DNA from: Arsenophonus nilaparvatae
GTDB taxonomy: Bacteria > Pseudomonadota > Gammaproteobacteria > Enterobacterales > Enterobacteriaceae
Strand: one strand, 5' to 3'
Length of the DNA: 64,000 nucleotides
NCBI RefSeq assembly: GCF_000757905.1
Contig: NZ_JRLH01000011.1
The number at the start of each line of letters is the position of its first letter. The first letter of the stretch is position 1. The notes beneath the pieces were generated by a model that had not been told where the DNA came from, did no database searches, and saw only the letters and a program-made list of their open reading frames with translations. Both the position numbers and the translations under genes were made by a program. Below, piece after piece: positions 55,208-64,000 of this stretch.

Positions 55208-55711
55208 ATGCGTTGGTTTCCATTCATACTTTTATGCCTGTTAATTTATATCGAAGCAGTTATTTTTGTTAGAGTTGCTGAGAGCATAGGTGTATTAACC
55301 ACTTTAATATTGGTCGTTTTAACTTCATGCCTTGGAATTTCTTTAGTAAAAAGTCAGGGAATTAAGAACTTATTGTTAATACGTCAAAAATTAGCTGACG
55401 GTGAAAATCCGGCCGAGGAGATGATTAAGAATGTGGCCTTAGTAATTGCAGGTATTCTGTTAATCATACCTGGTTTTTTTACGGATTTTTTAGGTTTGTT
55501 ACTACTATTTTCTCCGATCCAAAAACTGATAGTCGTGAAGCTTATGCCGCATATTCATTTTTATTCTGCCGGGGCAGCTAACGATAATTTTAACCGTTCT
55601 TCAAAAGGGCATACCTATGAAGGCGAATTTGATAGAAAATCTGATTCTCCATCAAACAGCATTAAACATGAAGACAAATTTTCTAAAAAAGAAGATCATG
55701 ATGATAAATAA
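55208..55711 (+). CDS. fxsA: FxsA membrane protein
   Basis: A 167-residue inner-membrane protein of the FxsA family. Three to four hydrophobic segments occupy residues 1-110 (WFPFILLCLLIYIEAVIFV at the N-terminus; VALVIAGILLIIPGFFTDFLG is the diagnostic segment, given here in two parts with IPGFFTDFLGLLLL). The C-terminal 45 residues are polar and charged. In E. coli FxsA excess relieves exclusion of phage T7 by the F factor; its normal role is unclear. GGAG lies 8 nt before the ATG. Same neighbours as E. coli: aspA before, groE after. Confidence 0.9.
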   Translation: MRWFPFILLCLLIYIEAVIFVRVAESIGVLTTLILVVLTSCLGISLVKSQGIKNLLLIRQKLADGENPAEEMIKNVALVIAGILLIIPGFFTDFLGLLLLFSPIQKLIVVKLMPHIHFYSAGAANDNFNRSSKGHTYEGEFDRKSDSPSNSIKHEDKFSKKEDHDDK

Positions 55712-55768
55712 TACTAACGATTTTGTTTTTAAGTAGAAAGAAAAAATGAAAAATTTTTTGTATACCCC

Positions 55769-55794
55769 CTTGAACTGATTTTAATTGACCCCAT
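55769..55794 (+). promoter_or_regulatory. Sigma32 heat-shock promoter of groESL
   Basis: CTTGAA at 55769-55774 and CCCCAT at 55789-55794, separated by 14 bases, match the sigma32 consensus (CTTGAA-N13/14-CCCCATnT). The groES start is 88 bases downstream. Confidence 0.93.
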
Positions 55795-55881
55795 TTCGTC
55801 AAACAGGGTACTGGTTTAATAAGACATACTAGTATCATCCTTATTTACCTTATATGGATTTTATTTATAGGAGATCTATTA

Positions 55882-56175
55882 ATGAAGATACGTCCATTGC
55901 ATGATCGGGTTATCATCAAGCGCGAAGAAGTTGAAGCTAAATCTGCTGGAGGCATTGTTTTGACGGGCTCTGCTGCTGGTAAGTCAACTCGAGGCAAAGT
56001 GCTAGCTGTTGGTAACGGTCGCATTTTAGAAAATGGTGAAAATAAACCGTTAGATGTGAAAGTTGGCGATACTGTTATTTTTAACGACGGCTATGGCGTG
56101 AAGACAGAAAAGATTGATAACGACGAAGTATTGATTATGTCAGAAAGCGATATTCTGGCAATTGTTGAAAAATAA
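55882..56175 (+). CDS. groES: Co-chaperonin GroES
   Basis: A 97-residue heptameric lid for GroEL. IRPLHDRVIIKREEVEAKS is the family N-terminus, and the mobile loop that binds GroEL is in SAGGIVLTGSAAGKSTRG. It starts after TAGGAG and is followed 47 bases later by groEL. Controlled by the sigma32 promoter upstream. Confidence 0.97.
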   Translation: MKIRPLHDRVIIKREEVEAKSAGGIVLTGSAAGKSTRGKVLAVGNGRILENGENKPLDVKVGDTVIFNDGYGVKTEKIDNDEVLIMSESDILAIVEK

Positions 56176-56222
56176 TTTCTCGCTTAGATCTTCAGAATCA
56201 ATGAATTTAAAGGAAAGAAACA

Positions 56223-57869
56223 ATGGCAGCTAAAGACGTAAAATTTGGGATTGACGCCCGTGCAAAAATGCTTCGTGGAGTGAGTATTCTTGCTGATGCA
56301 GTTAAAGTTACTTTAGGTCCGAAAGGCCGTAATGTAATTCTGGATAAATCTTTCGGAGCACCTTCAATTACTAAAGATGGTGTGTCTGTTGCGCGTGAAA
56401 TCGAATTAGAAGATAAATTCGAAAATATGGGTGCCCAGATGGTAAAAGAAGTTGCATCTAAGGCGAATGATGCAGCAGGTGATGGCACAACCACAGCAAC
56501 AGTACTCGCTCAATCGATTGTTAGCGAAGGTTTAAAAGCGGTTGCTGCCGGCATGAACCCAATGGATTTAAAACGCGGTATTGATAAAGCGGTTTCTGCG
56601 GCAGTTGAAGAATTGAAAAAATTATCTAAACCGTGTGCTGATAATAAAGAGATTGAACAAGTCGGTACGATTTCGGCTAACTCTGATAAAACCGTCGGTG
56701 AATTAATTGCTAAAGCAATGAAAGCAGTTGGCAAAGAAGGCGTTATTACCGTTGAAGAAGGTTCCGGTTTAGAAGACGAACTAGCTACTGTTGAAGGTAT
56801 GCAATTTGATCGCGGTTATTTGTCTCCTTATTTTATTAATAAGCCAGATGCGGGCTCTGTCGAATTAGAAAATGCCTATATCTTGTTAGTAGATAAAAAA
56901 GTTTCTAATATTCGTGAATTGTTACCTGCATTGGAAGCTGTCGCTAAAGCAGGCAAATCGTTGTTGATTATTGCTGAAGATGTTGAAGGTGAAGCCCTGG
57001 CGACATTGGTGGTAAACAACTTACGTGGTATTGTAAAAGTTGCTGCGGTAAAAGCCCCTGGTTTTGGTGATCGCCGTAAAGCCATGTTGCAGGATATTGC
57101 TATTCTAACCAAAGGTGCAGTTATCTCTGAAGAGATCGGTATGGAGTTGGAGAAAGCGACGCTAGAAGATTTAGGTCAAGCGAAACGTATCGTTATTAAC
57201 AAAGATAACACCACTATTATTGATGGTATCGGTGAAAAAAGCACGATTAAAAGCCGTATCGAACAAATTAAGCAACAACGTGATGAAGCAACCTCCGATT
57301 ATGATCGTGAAAAATTACAAGAGCGTATTGCCAAGTTATCAGGCGGTGTTGCGGTGATTAAAGTAGGTGCTGCGACTGAAGTTGAAATGAAAGAGAAACG
57401 TGCACGTGTTGATGATGCGTTGCATGCAACTCGTGCAGCCGTAGAGGAAGGTATTGTTGCTGGCGGCGGTGTTGCTCTGGTTCGTGTTGCAGCTGCATTA
57501 GATAAGTTGAAAGGTGACAACGAAGATCAAAAAGTTGGTATTGATATCGCCCTTCGCGCGATGGAATCACCTATGCGCCAAATTGTTGAGAATGCGGGCG
57601 AAGAATCAGCTGTAGTTGTTAACAATGTTAAACAAGGTAAAGGCAACTACGGTTATAACGCTTTAACTGAAGAGTATGGCGACATGCTTGACATGGGTAT
57701 TCTGGATCCAACTAAGGTTACTCGTTCAGCTTTACAATTTGCTGGCTCAATCGCCGGTCTTATGATCACAACTGAAGCTATGATAACTGATTTACCAAAA
57801 GAAGATAAAGCTGATCTAGGTGCTGCTGCTGGTATGGGTGGTATGGGTGGTATGGGTGGTATGATGTAA
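56223..57869 (+). CDS. groEL: Chaperonin GroEL
   Basis: A 548-residue chaperonin subunit, same length as E. coli. VTLGPKGRNVILDKSFGAP, DGVSVAREIELEDKFENMGA and GDGTTTATVLAQ hold the ATP-binding Asp and Gly residues; the apical domain follows in the middle third; the protein ends in a GGM repeat tail. Strongly expressed in symbionts in general; this sequence shows no lesion and codon use is less AT-rich than in nearby genes. Confidence 0.98.
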   Translation: MAAKDVKFGIDARAKMLRGVSILADAVKVTLGPKGRNVILDKSFGAPSITKDGVSVAREIELEDKFENMGAQMVKEVASKANDAAGDGTTTATVLAQSIVSEGLKAVAAGMNPMDLKRGIDKAVSAAVEELKKLSKPCADNKEIEQVGTISANSDKTVGELIAKAMKAVGKEGVITVEEGSGLEDELATVEGMQFDRGYLSPYFINKPDAGSVELENAYILLVDKKVSNIRELLPALEAVAKAGKSLLIIAEDVEGEALATLVVNNLRGIVKVAAVKAPGFGDRRKAMLQDIAILTKGAVISEEIGMELEKATLEDLGQAKRIVINKDNTTIIDGIGEKSTIKSRIEQIKQQRDEATSDYDREKLQERIAKLSGGVAVIKVGAATEVEMKEKRARVDDALHATRAAVEEGIVAGGGVALVRVAAALDKLKGDNEDQKVGIDIALRAMESPMRQIVENAGEESAVVVNNVKQGKGNYGYNALTEEYGDMLDMGILDPTKVTRSALQFAGSIAGLMITTEAMITDLPKEDKADLGAAAGMGGMGGMGGMM

Positions 57870-58240
57870 GGTATTAAAATCCTAACATCGTTATCCTTAT
57901 CACGAGAAGAACCCTGAGTTTAACTTTTGACTCGGGGTTTTTTATTATCAAATTTTTATCTGTTTGCAATTTGATTTCATTAAGGGTTTGCTAGCGGCTG
58001 GTTATTGGCTTTAAGTCTATTTTTTCACATAAGATGATTTAATTTTGCGATAATATGATTTAACCGAGTATATTTACTAGAATAGGGTAAAATGTTGTTA
58101 ACACGCTGGTATAAAAGATTGATGGCCAAACTATTTGGCTGGATATTATGTTGTTATTGATAATAAGCTTAATTTGGCAAAAAAATTCGGTAATGTAAGC
58201 GTTGATATTAATATATAGCTAAAAGTAAATGAGGAACAAC
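57870..58240. other. Intergenic region after groEL
   Basis: About 370 bases. It starts with the groEL terminator (57910-57943); the rest holds no ORF or recognisable motif apart from a likely promoter for yjeI that I cannot place. Confidence 0.5.
57910..57943 (+). terminator. Rho-independent terminator of groESL
   Basis: AACCCTGAGT and ACTCGGGGTT pair with one G-U and are followed by a run of T (TTTTTTAT). Confidence 0.88.
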
Positions 58241-58582
58241 ATGCGAATTAAAGTATTGCTTGGTGCCACACTATTTGTCTTGGCTGGCTGTTCAACAACC
58301 AATAAAATTACCACCGCGGGTGAAAAAGTTCGTTTCGTTAATGCCCAGCCTGGAAGTGAATGTCGGCATTTAGGGTCGGTTACCGGCACCCAAAGTAATT
58401 GGCTTAGTGGCGTAAATAATGAGTCCAGTTCACTGCGTGGCGCAGCAAATGATTTACGCAATAAAGCTGCTGAGATGGGAGGTAATGTTATTTATGGCGC
58501 TAATAGCCCAACGGAAACGTTACTCTCGAGTTTTATTCCTACTGACAGTAAAATGATAGGACAAGTTTATAAGTGTCCATAA
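58241..58582 (+). CDS. yjeI: DUF4156 lipoprotein
   Basis: A 113-residue lipoprotein. The signal peptide ends at the lipobox VLAGC; after it come KVRFVNAQPGSECRHLGSV and LRNKAAEMGGNVIYGANSP, conserved in the DUF4156 family, and a second C-terminal Cys. Function unknown. ATG 58241 is chosen because AGGAAC is directly upstream; ATG 58229 overlaps that ribosome-binding site. Located between groEL and epmB as in E. coli. Confidence 0.85.
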   Translation: MRIKVLLGATLFVLAGCSTTNKITTAGEKVRFVNAQPGSECRHLGSVTGTQSNWLSGVNNESSSLRGAANDLRNKAAEMGGNVIYGANSPTETLLSSFIPTDSKMIGQVYKCP

Positions 58583-58592
58583 CGCATGCTAA

Positions 58593-58626
58593 GCATGATC
58601 CTGAATAATATAGGATCATGCGTTTT
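58593..58626. terminator. Bidirectional terminator-like hairpin between yjeI and epmB
   Basis: Arms GCATGATCCT (58593-58602) and AGGATCATGC (58612-58621) are perfect complements, followed by GTTTTA. Placed between convergent genes. Confidence 0.75.
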
Positions 58627-58643
58627 ATCATGTAGCTAAATTG

Positions 58644-59672
58644 TTATTGTAATTGTAATTGTAAGTCAATCGGTGTTTTACTCAATTTTCCACCTATTTC
58701 TCTGGTTAATCTCGGTACCAGATAGCCTGAGATACGGGTAAGCAGTTCTTTCATTATGATGCGAGCCTCTTCATCCGTTACCATAAAATGGGCGGCACCT
58801 TGGACTTTATCTAATAGATGTAAATAATAAGGTAGTATGCCGTTTTCAAACAGTTTATTACTCAATTTAGCGAGACAGTCAGCATTATCATTCACACCGC
58901 GCAAAAGTACACTTTGATTTAATAAGGTAACACTTACCTGTTTTAACTGTTCCATCGCGCGACTAAACTCATTGTCAATTTCGTTGGCATGATTGATATG
59001 AGTTACCATAATAATCTGTAATCGAGAAATATTGAAACGTTGGCAAAGTGTTGTGGTAATGCGAGCAGGAATAACCACCGGTAATCGGCTATGGATCCTA
59101 AGCCGTTTGATATGAGGGATAGTTTCTAACTGTGACATCAGCCAATCTAACTCATGATCTTTTGCCATCAAAGGATCGCCGCCTGAAAAAATAACTTCAT
59201 TAAGCTCAGTATGGCGTTGAATATAATTTAATGCAGTCTGCCAATTTTGTTTGTTGCCTTTGTTTTCTTCATACGGAAAGTGACGCCGGAAGCAGTAGCG
59301 GCAATTAACGGCACAACCTCCTTTCACTAATAGTAGGACGCGATCCTGATATTTATGTAATAATCCTGGAATTGGACTATTTTGCTCATTTAACGGGTCA
59401 GTCGAAAATGTTGGCGTAAGATTAAATTCAGATTTTAGTGTAATAACTTGCCGTAAAAGGGGATCATTGGCATCACCGATCCGCATTTTTGCAATAAAAG
59501 GGTGAGGTACGCGCAGCGGAAATAAAGCACGAGCAGCACTTCCAGCACGCAATTCCGGATCATTTTGTAGTGACAGTAATCGTAGCAATTCGTCAGGATC
59601 AGTGACAGCTTCTGCAAGTTGTTGTAGCCAGACTTCTCTGGCAGGGCTTTTTTGAGTTACAATATTAAACAT
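58644..59672 (-). CDS. epmB: EF-P lysine 2,3-aminomutase EpmB
   Basis: Converts lysine to (R)-beta-lysine, which EpmA then attaches to Lys34 of EF-P. A 342-residue radical SAM enzyme; the iron-sulfur motif is CAVNCRYCFRRHFPYEE (CxxxCxxC). FSGGDPLMAKDHELDWL follows, as in the lysine 2,3-aminomutase family. It diverges from efp, its substrate gene, 44 bases apart. EpmA is not in this window. Same order as E. coli. Confidence 0.93.
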   Translation of the reverse strand: MFNIVTQKSPAREVWLQQLAEAVTDPDELLRLLSLQNDPELRAGSAARALFPLRVPHPFIAKMRIGDANDPLLRQVITLKSEFNLTPTFSTDPLNEQNSPIPGLLHKYQDRVLLLVKGGCAVNCRYCFRRHFPYEENKGNKQNWQTALNYIQRHTELNEVIFSGGDPLMAKDHELDWLMSQLETIPHIKRLRIHSRLPVVIPARITTTLCQRFNISRLQIIMVTHINHANEIDNEFSRAMEQLKQVSVTLLNQSVLLRGVNDNADCLAKLSNKLFENGILPYYLHLLDKVQGAAHFMVTDEEARIIMKELLTRISGYLVPRLTREIGGKLSKTPIDLQLQLQ

Positions 59673-59716
59673 TTTTTGGCTATGCCATTTTTACTTAAAA
59701 AATTTAGAGGATTTCT

Positions 59717-60283
59717 ATGGCTACCTATAGTACCAATGAATTTCGCTCAGGTCTTAAAATCATGTTAGATGGCGAGCCTTGTGCAATTGTGGAAAGCGAA
59801 TTTGTCAAACCAGGCAAAGGGCAAGCGTTTGCTCGCGTACGGATCCGTAAATTAATTTCTAATAAGTTATTAGAAAAAACATTTAAGTCAACTGATTCTG
59901 TCGAAAGTGCTGATGTTATGGATCTGAACTTGACCTATCTATACAGTGATGGTGAGTTTTGGCATTTTATGAATAATGAGACTTTTGAGCAACTAGCTGC
60001 TGATGAAAAAGCGGTCGGTGATAATGCAAAATGGTTAATCGATCAAGCTGATTGCATTGTTACATTATGGAATGGACAGCCTATTGCTATCACGCCACCG
60101 AATTTTGTTGAACTGGCAGTGGTTGATACCGATCCGGGTTTAAAGGGGGATACCGCTGGTACGGGCGGAAAACCGGCAACATTAAGTACCGGTGCGGTGG
60201 TAAAAGTTCCGCTATTCGTTCAAATTGGTGAGGTAATTAAAGTTGATACCCGCTCCGGTGAATATGTTTCTCGGGTGAAATAA
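59717..60283 (+). CDS. efp: Translation elongation factor P
   Basis: Relieves ribosome stalling at polyproline stretches. A 188-residue protein. The modified Lys lies in EFVKPGKGQAFARV (position 34). NGQPIAITPPNFVELAVV and GDTAGTGGKPATLSTGAVVKVP (domain III) match E. coli EF-P nearly residue for residue. SD GAGG lies 9 nt before the ATG. Intact. Confidence 0.97.
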   Translation: MATYSTNEFRSGLKIMLDGEPCAIVESEFVKPGKGQAFARVRIRKLISNKLLEKTFKSTDSVESADVMDLNLTYLYSDGEFWHFMNNETFEQLAADEKAVGDNAKWLIDQADCIVTLWNGQPIAITPPNFVELAVVDTDPGLKGDTAGTGGKPATLSTGAVVKVPLFVQIGEVIKVDTRSGEYVSRVK

Positions 60284-60364
60284 TATTTAGCTAATCTATC
60301 GCTTTTAATTAAAGGTTGTTTGTTAACAATGAATGGAGTGATAGGAGCATTATTTTTTATTGCT

Positions 60365-60395
60365 AATAATAGCCTGAAAATTTCAGGCTATTATT
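60365..60395. terminator. Bidirectional terminator between efp and cstA
   Basis: AATAATAGCCTGAAA (60365-60379) and TTTCAGGCTATTATT (60381-60395) are exact complements, so the hairpin has U-like tails in both directions. It separates convergent efp and cstA. Confidence 0.85.
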
Positions 60396-60467
60396 GTTTC
60401 CGCAATATTTTCTATTATCTTAGCTATTGATTTATCTGTTTTCTATTAGCCATTAGTGATTTAGGAC

Positions 60468-62578
60468 TTAGGTATTAATAATTCGCTGTGGATTGACAAT
60501 AATGTTCTCATCATTTGCCGCTATTGCTAAGTAGGGTGTTTCACGGCTGGTCGGGGTGGCTGATTTGAGTGCGCTTAAAACCGTTCTGATTGAAAACAAT
60601 GCTAAAATCACCACCGTGATCATAAAAAAACTGGTCAATCCTGCATCGACACGATTATTAAAAACTAATTGTACTAACTGAGATTGGCTATATTGTGGCG
60701 GAATATTACCGCTGTTAATCAGCGACTGAAATTTGTTGGCAATGGCCAAAAAACCGATACTACTATTTTTACTAAATACTTTCTCCCAAGCCGCTGTCAT
60801 CGTACAAATGATCAGCCAACTGGTAGGTAATAGGGTTACCCAAGCATAAATATGTCGTTTCATTTTGAATAAAACGACGGTGCAGAGCATTAACGCCATA
60901 CTTGCTAGCATCTGATTGGCAATACCGAACAGTGGCCATAATGTATTGATACCGCCTAATGGATCTACTATACCATGATAAAGAAAATATCCCCACGCTA
61001 ACACACAAAGTATTGTGGCAATAACATTGGCAAGTAATGAATCGGTTCTTTTTAGCGGTGGTGATATAACACCTAATAAATCTTGCAACATAAAGCGTGC
61101 AGCTCTTGTTCCAGCATCGACAGCGGTTAAAATGAATAACGCTTCGAACAAGATCGCGAAATGGTACCAGAAAGAGACATTGAGTAAGCCGCTAAATGCA
61201 CTATGTAGTAGATAAGCCATCCCAACAGCCAGGGTTGGTGCCCCACCGGCTCTTGAAATAATAGATTGTTCTCCAACTTCGTTAGCAATGTTGATTAGGG
61301 TTTCTGGTGTAATATGAAATCCCCAGCTACTGATTATTTGCGCCGCGGAAGCCACCACGTCAGAGGTTCCAACCGGCGCTAACATTGACATTGGGCTATT
61401 CATTGCAAAATAGACCGCTGGATCGATGATGCAAGCCGCAATTAATGCCATGATAGCGACAAATGACTCCATTAGCATGCCACCGTAACCAATCAAACAG
61501 GCCTGATTTTCATTTGCTAACATTTTTGGTGTTGTACCTGAAGCAATCAAAGCATGAAAGCCCGAAACGGCACCACAGGCGATGGTAATAAAGAGGAAAG
61601 GAAATATTCACCAGACCATACTGGTCCGCTACCATCAATAAATTGGGTCAGTGCTGGCATTTGTAACGTAGGACGAGTAATGATAATGCTGATAGCCAGT
61701 CCGATAATGGTACCAATTTTTAAGAAAGTTGATAGATAATCTCGTGGCGCCAATAGTAACCAGACAGGCAGCACTGCAGCGATAAAGCCATAAATGATCA
61801 GTAGCCAGGTTAGCTGAATACCATCGAAATCGAAATAATAGGCCCAACTTTTATTTTTGCTAACCCATTCACCTGAAACGATAGCAAAGATTAAGAAAGT
61901 AAAACCAATAATTGAAATTTCACCAATTTGGCCAGGGCGAATATAACGGATGTACACCCCCATAAAAATGGCTAGCGGGATGGTAAAGGCTACCGTGTAA
62001 GTTCCCCAAGGGCTATGCGTTAAGGCTTTTACGACAATCATGGCCAAAACAGCAAGAATAATCACCATAATCATAAAGCAAGCAATAAGGATCGTGATCC
62101 CTGCGATATTTCCCATTTCGGTTTTTACCAATTCACCAAGTGAACGTCCATCACGGCGAACAGATACAAACAGCACCATCAGATCTTGCATTGCACCAGC
62201 AAAAACAACTCCCGCTAATATCCACAGCATACCAGGCAAATAGCCCATTTGTGCAGCAAGCACTGGCCCAACTAAAGGACCCGCTCCGGCAATGGCAGCG
62301 AAATGATGACCAAATAGGATTTTTTTATTGGTTGGTACATAATCTAAGCCATCATTATAGCGAAGAGCGGGAGTCATGCGAGTCGGATCGATAGCAAGAA
62401 CCTGATTGGCGATATAGCGCCCATAGTAACGATAGGCAATTAAGTAGATACAAACTGCTGCAACAACAATCCATAATGCGTTAATTTGTTCACCTCGATT
62501 GAGGGCAATATAACCCAATGAAAAGGCACCTAGCAGAGCAAAAATAACCCAGCTCAGAGGTTTAATAACGTTATTCAT
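60468..62578 (-). pseudogene. cstA: Carbon-starvation peptide transporter CstA, frameshifted
   Basis: A large membrane protein (about 700 residues) that takes up peptides or pyruvate on starvation. The N-terminal part (start ATG 62578, with GGAG before it; MNNVIKPLSWVIFALLGAF) has GLDYVPTNKKILFGHHFAAI and GPLVGPVLAAQMGYLPGM. Frame is lost at about 61602-61604: the current reading gives FLSSLLPSPVV, while one added base gives FPFLFITIACGAVSGFHALI, the CstA consensus, continuing into the second ORF (60468-61550). A single-base deletion in a short A/T run explains it; either a real pseudogene or a sequencing error. Confidence 0.88.
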
Positions 62579-62968
62579 ATTAGCTCCATCTAATGTTGTT
62601 ATTAGTAAAAAAGTGATGATCTCCATTCTTATAATCTATTTTGCTTAAAGCTCAACTAGCTGAAACGTGCTAACCGATGAGATGTAAAAATTATTTTGCA
62701 TAATTGTTAATTTGGTCACTTTCCTATTTACTGTGAAACAGGCTAGTTGTATCGTTTTTTATTTGTAACTAATAATTATTTTCTGTAAAAGAGCATGATT
62801 AGAAATAATTAATTTTTCTATGTTTAAATGGACTATTTATTTTGCTTTATTAATTTAGTTTGAGCGGGATTAAATAGCATTTTTTATTTTTTTTTAATAA
62901 ATAATAAGAATAACGCCAAATAAAAGCAGTAAGCACAGAAGTTATTTTTTAATAAGAGGTATTTTTTA
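62579..62968. other. Intergenic region between cstA and the chaperone gene
   Basis: About 390 AT-rich bases. A weak CRP-like sequence (TGTTAATTTGGTCACT, 62705-62720, two mismatches) might serve cstA, which is CRP-activated in E. coli. It probably also contains the promoter of the chaperone-effector pair. No ORF. Confidence 0.4.
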
Positions 62969-63364
62969 GTGCATCAACTTGCTATTTTCCACCAAAAAGT
63001 ATCATTACTTTTTAATCATATTGGTCTTGAACCAATAGAAAAAACATCCAAACAGGAAACTTTCAGTTTAACTATTGATAATAAATTTGACTTTTATTTG
63101 GGGTTAATTGATCAGTTTGATTGGTATATTTTTACTGATTTAGGTCATGTAAATGAGTTAACGCAAAAAAATATTACTCTTTTATCTTTATTGCATTTTA
63201 ATAATTTGACCCAGCTACGTTGGCAACCAATTGCCGCACTTAATGAAGAACAACATCTTATATTATGGGTGAAATTGCCTTTATATGAGATCAACACATA
63301 TGAAATTATTGATACTTTTGAATTATTGCTTGAAAAATCAGAACAATGTATAGCTGAAAAGTAA
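62969..63364 (+). CDS. CesT-like type III secretion chaperone
   Basis: A small acidic protein of 131 residues (many Glu/Asp, few Lys/Arg). It starts GTG after AAGAGG. The pattern of an amphipathic N-terminal helix (HQKVSLLFNHIGLEP), a beta-sheet core (DFYLGLIDQFDWYIFTDLG; LILWVKLPLYE) and a C-terminal helix (IDTFELLLEKSEQCI) is that of class I T3SS chaperones (CesT/SycE/SicP fold). It lies 27 nt before a gene that begins like a secreted effector, the usual chaperone-effector order. The family is divergent, so the assignment rests on fold pattern and context. Confidence 0.7.
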   Translation: MHQLAIFHQKVSLLFNHIGLEPIEKTSKQETFSLTIDNKFDFYLGLIDQFDWYIFTDLGHVNELTQKNITLLSLLHFNNLTQLRWQPIAALNEEQHLILWVKLPLYEINTYEIIDTFELLLEKSEQCIAEK

Positions 63365-63391
63365 TAGATTAACTTAAAAATAAGGGGTTTT

Positions 63392-64000
63392 ATGATGCCT
63401 AATATCTTACCGATTTATAATAATGTAATGCCTAATACCAATTATGCCTCAGATGAAGCATCTGGAGGCCAAAATGGGACGCAAAAAACTGAGTATCAAG
63501 GGCGTAATATTATCAAGAATAGCGAATCAGCGTCCATTTTGTTACGGCACAAACCCCATTTAGATACTGAAACGGATCTAGACAGTAATCAAACGTGGCG
63601 TCATGCTGGTATGAATTTTGAGATTGATGTAACGCCACCGGAAATTCCAGCAAAACCTACTGTGGCGGAAAAAAAGTTAACCAACCCACCGCAGCTTCCT
63701 CCTAAGCCAAAATTAGGTGCGACAGAAACCCTGAATATACCATCAGAAAAAGCGGTTGCCAGTAAAGTATCGAGTGCGGCAAGCATAATTGGCGATGATG
63801 GTATTCCTCTCAGTAACCAACGAAATAATAAGCTTTTGCTGGCTGAGGCAACTTTAGTTAAAGCGCCGGATGGTAAGTTATTACCCGCAAATCGCGTGCA
63901 AATTGCGGATCGGAATGTGGCAATGATCAGTGAGTATCCTAAAACAGAATATTTAGAAAGTTATTTTAAAATGCTATCTGATAATCAAACGCCACTTCTG
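63392..64000 (+). CDS. YopH/SptP-like tyrosine-phosphatase effector, N-terminal part (runs off window)
   Basis: The first 203 codons are open to the window end. The N-terminus is disordered and Ser/Thr/Asn-rich, as expected of a type III signal. A proline-rich segment (about residues 81-112) includes NPPQLPPKPKLG, resembling an SH3-domain ligand. From about residue 164, KLLPANRVQIADRN and YPKTEYLESYFKMLSDNQTP match the start of the YopH/SptP phosphatase domain. The catalytic HCxAGxGR loop would lie beyond the window. ATG 63392 and 63395 are both possible. Confidence 0.7.
   Translation, partial: MMPNILPIYNNVMPNTNYASDEASGGQNGTQKTEYQGRNIIKNSESASILLRHKPHLDTETDLDSNQTWRHAGMNFEIDVTPPEIPAKPTVAEKKLTNPPQLPPKPKLGATETLNIPSEKAVASKVSSAASIIGDDGIPLSNQRNNKLLLAEATLVKAPDGKLLPANRVQIADRNVAMISEYPKTEYLESYFKMLSDNQTPLL

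Noticed and set aside
62705..62720. CRP site for cstA
   Set aside because: Two mismatches in the half-sites and abundant AT-rich look-alikes; mentioned only as a weak possibility.
1..64000. CRISPR array or prophage
   Set aside because: No regularly spaced direct repeats, cas genes or phage structural genes were seen.

Overview
The window comes from an AT-rich member of the Enterobacterales. The right half follows the E. coli order yjdC-dsbD-(cutA missing)-dcuA-aspA-fxsA-groES-groEL-yjeI-epmB-efp closely. Low GC, many genes broken by single lesions, a chaperone/effector pair that looks type III-secreted, and a trehalose operon together suggest a host-associated, probably insect-associated, relative of Arsenophonus, Providencia or Proteus. 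The genus is inference; the synteny and protein families are read from the sequence.

Layout. 1-1386: a glycosyltransferase on the minus strand. 2132-6981: a trehalose operon (treB, GH65 sugar phosphorylase, beta-phosphoglucomutase); the first two genes are broken by a poly-A frameshift and a nonsense codon. 7157-18718, minus strand: an operon of tightly coupled genes for an NRPS-independent siderophore (IucA/IucC synthetase, TonB receptor, PLP decarboxylase, SbnA-like synthase, opine-dehydrogenase-family protein, MFS exporter, binding protein, class-V aminotransferase, SbnI/SerK-like kinase). A CitE-like gene diverges from it across a Fur-box-like sequence. By eye this block is less AT-rich than its flanks. 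19966-24499: the 3' remnant of a second TonB receptor and an intact FecBCDE-type iron-siderophore ABC transporter. 24711-26576: an exported GH3 hexosaminidase.

26827-48280: a surface-polysaccharide (probably O-antigen) cluster that starts with a JUMPstart/ops element. It encodes a WbpA-B-D-E pathway to UDP-GlcNAc(3NAc)A, Wzx, Wzy, an ATP-grasp protein, a PHP protein, two paralogous polysaccharide-deacetylase-like proteins, an AAC(3)-like acyltransferase, two GT4 glycosyltransferases, a broken WbpG-like amidotransferase, a second sugar aminotransferase, a PglC/WcaJ-type initiating transferase and a WbpM/FlaA1-type dehydratase. An intact IS5-family element with a 4-bp target duplication sits inside it. 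48281-49244 is a graveyard of transposase and calcium-binding-protein fragments next to tRNA-Phe.

49245-60283 is conserved core: tRNA-Phe, yjdC-dsbD, dcuA, aspA, fxsA, the sigma32-type groE operon, yjeI and the divergent epmB/efp pair. cstA (60468-62578) is frameshifted. The window closes with a CesT-like chaperone and the start of a YopH/SptP-like tyrosine-phosphatase effector that runs off the edge.

The most unusual system is the siderophore locus. It has the parts to make L-2,3-diaminopropionate from serine as in staphyloferrin B, but the ornithine-cyclodeaminase-like SbnB is absent, an opine-dehydrogenase-family enzyme stands in its place, and there is only one NIS synthetase. Several frameshifts in the window lie in A/T runs, so assembly error must be excluded before calling all of them pseudogenes.
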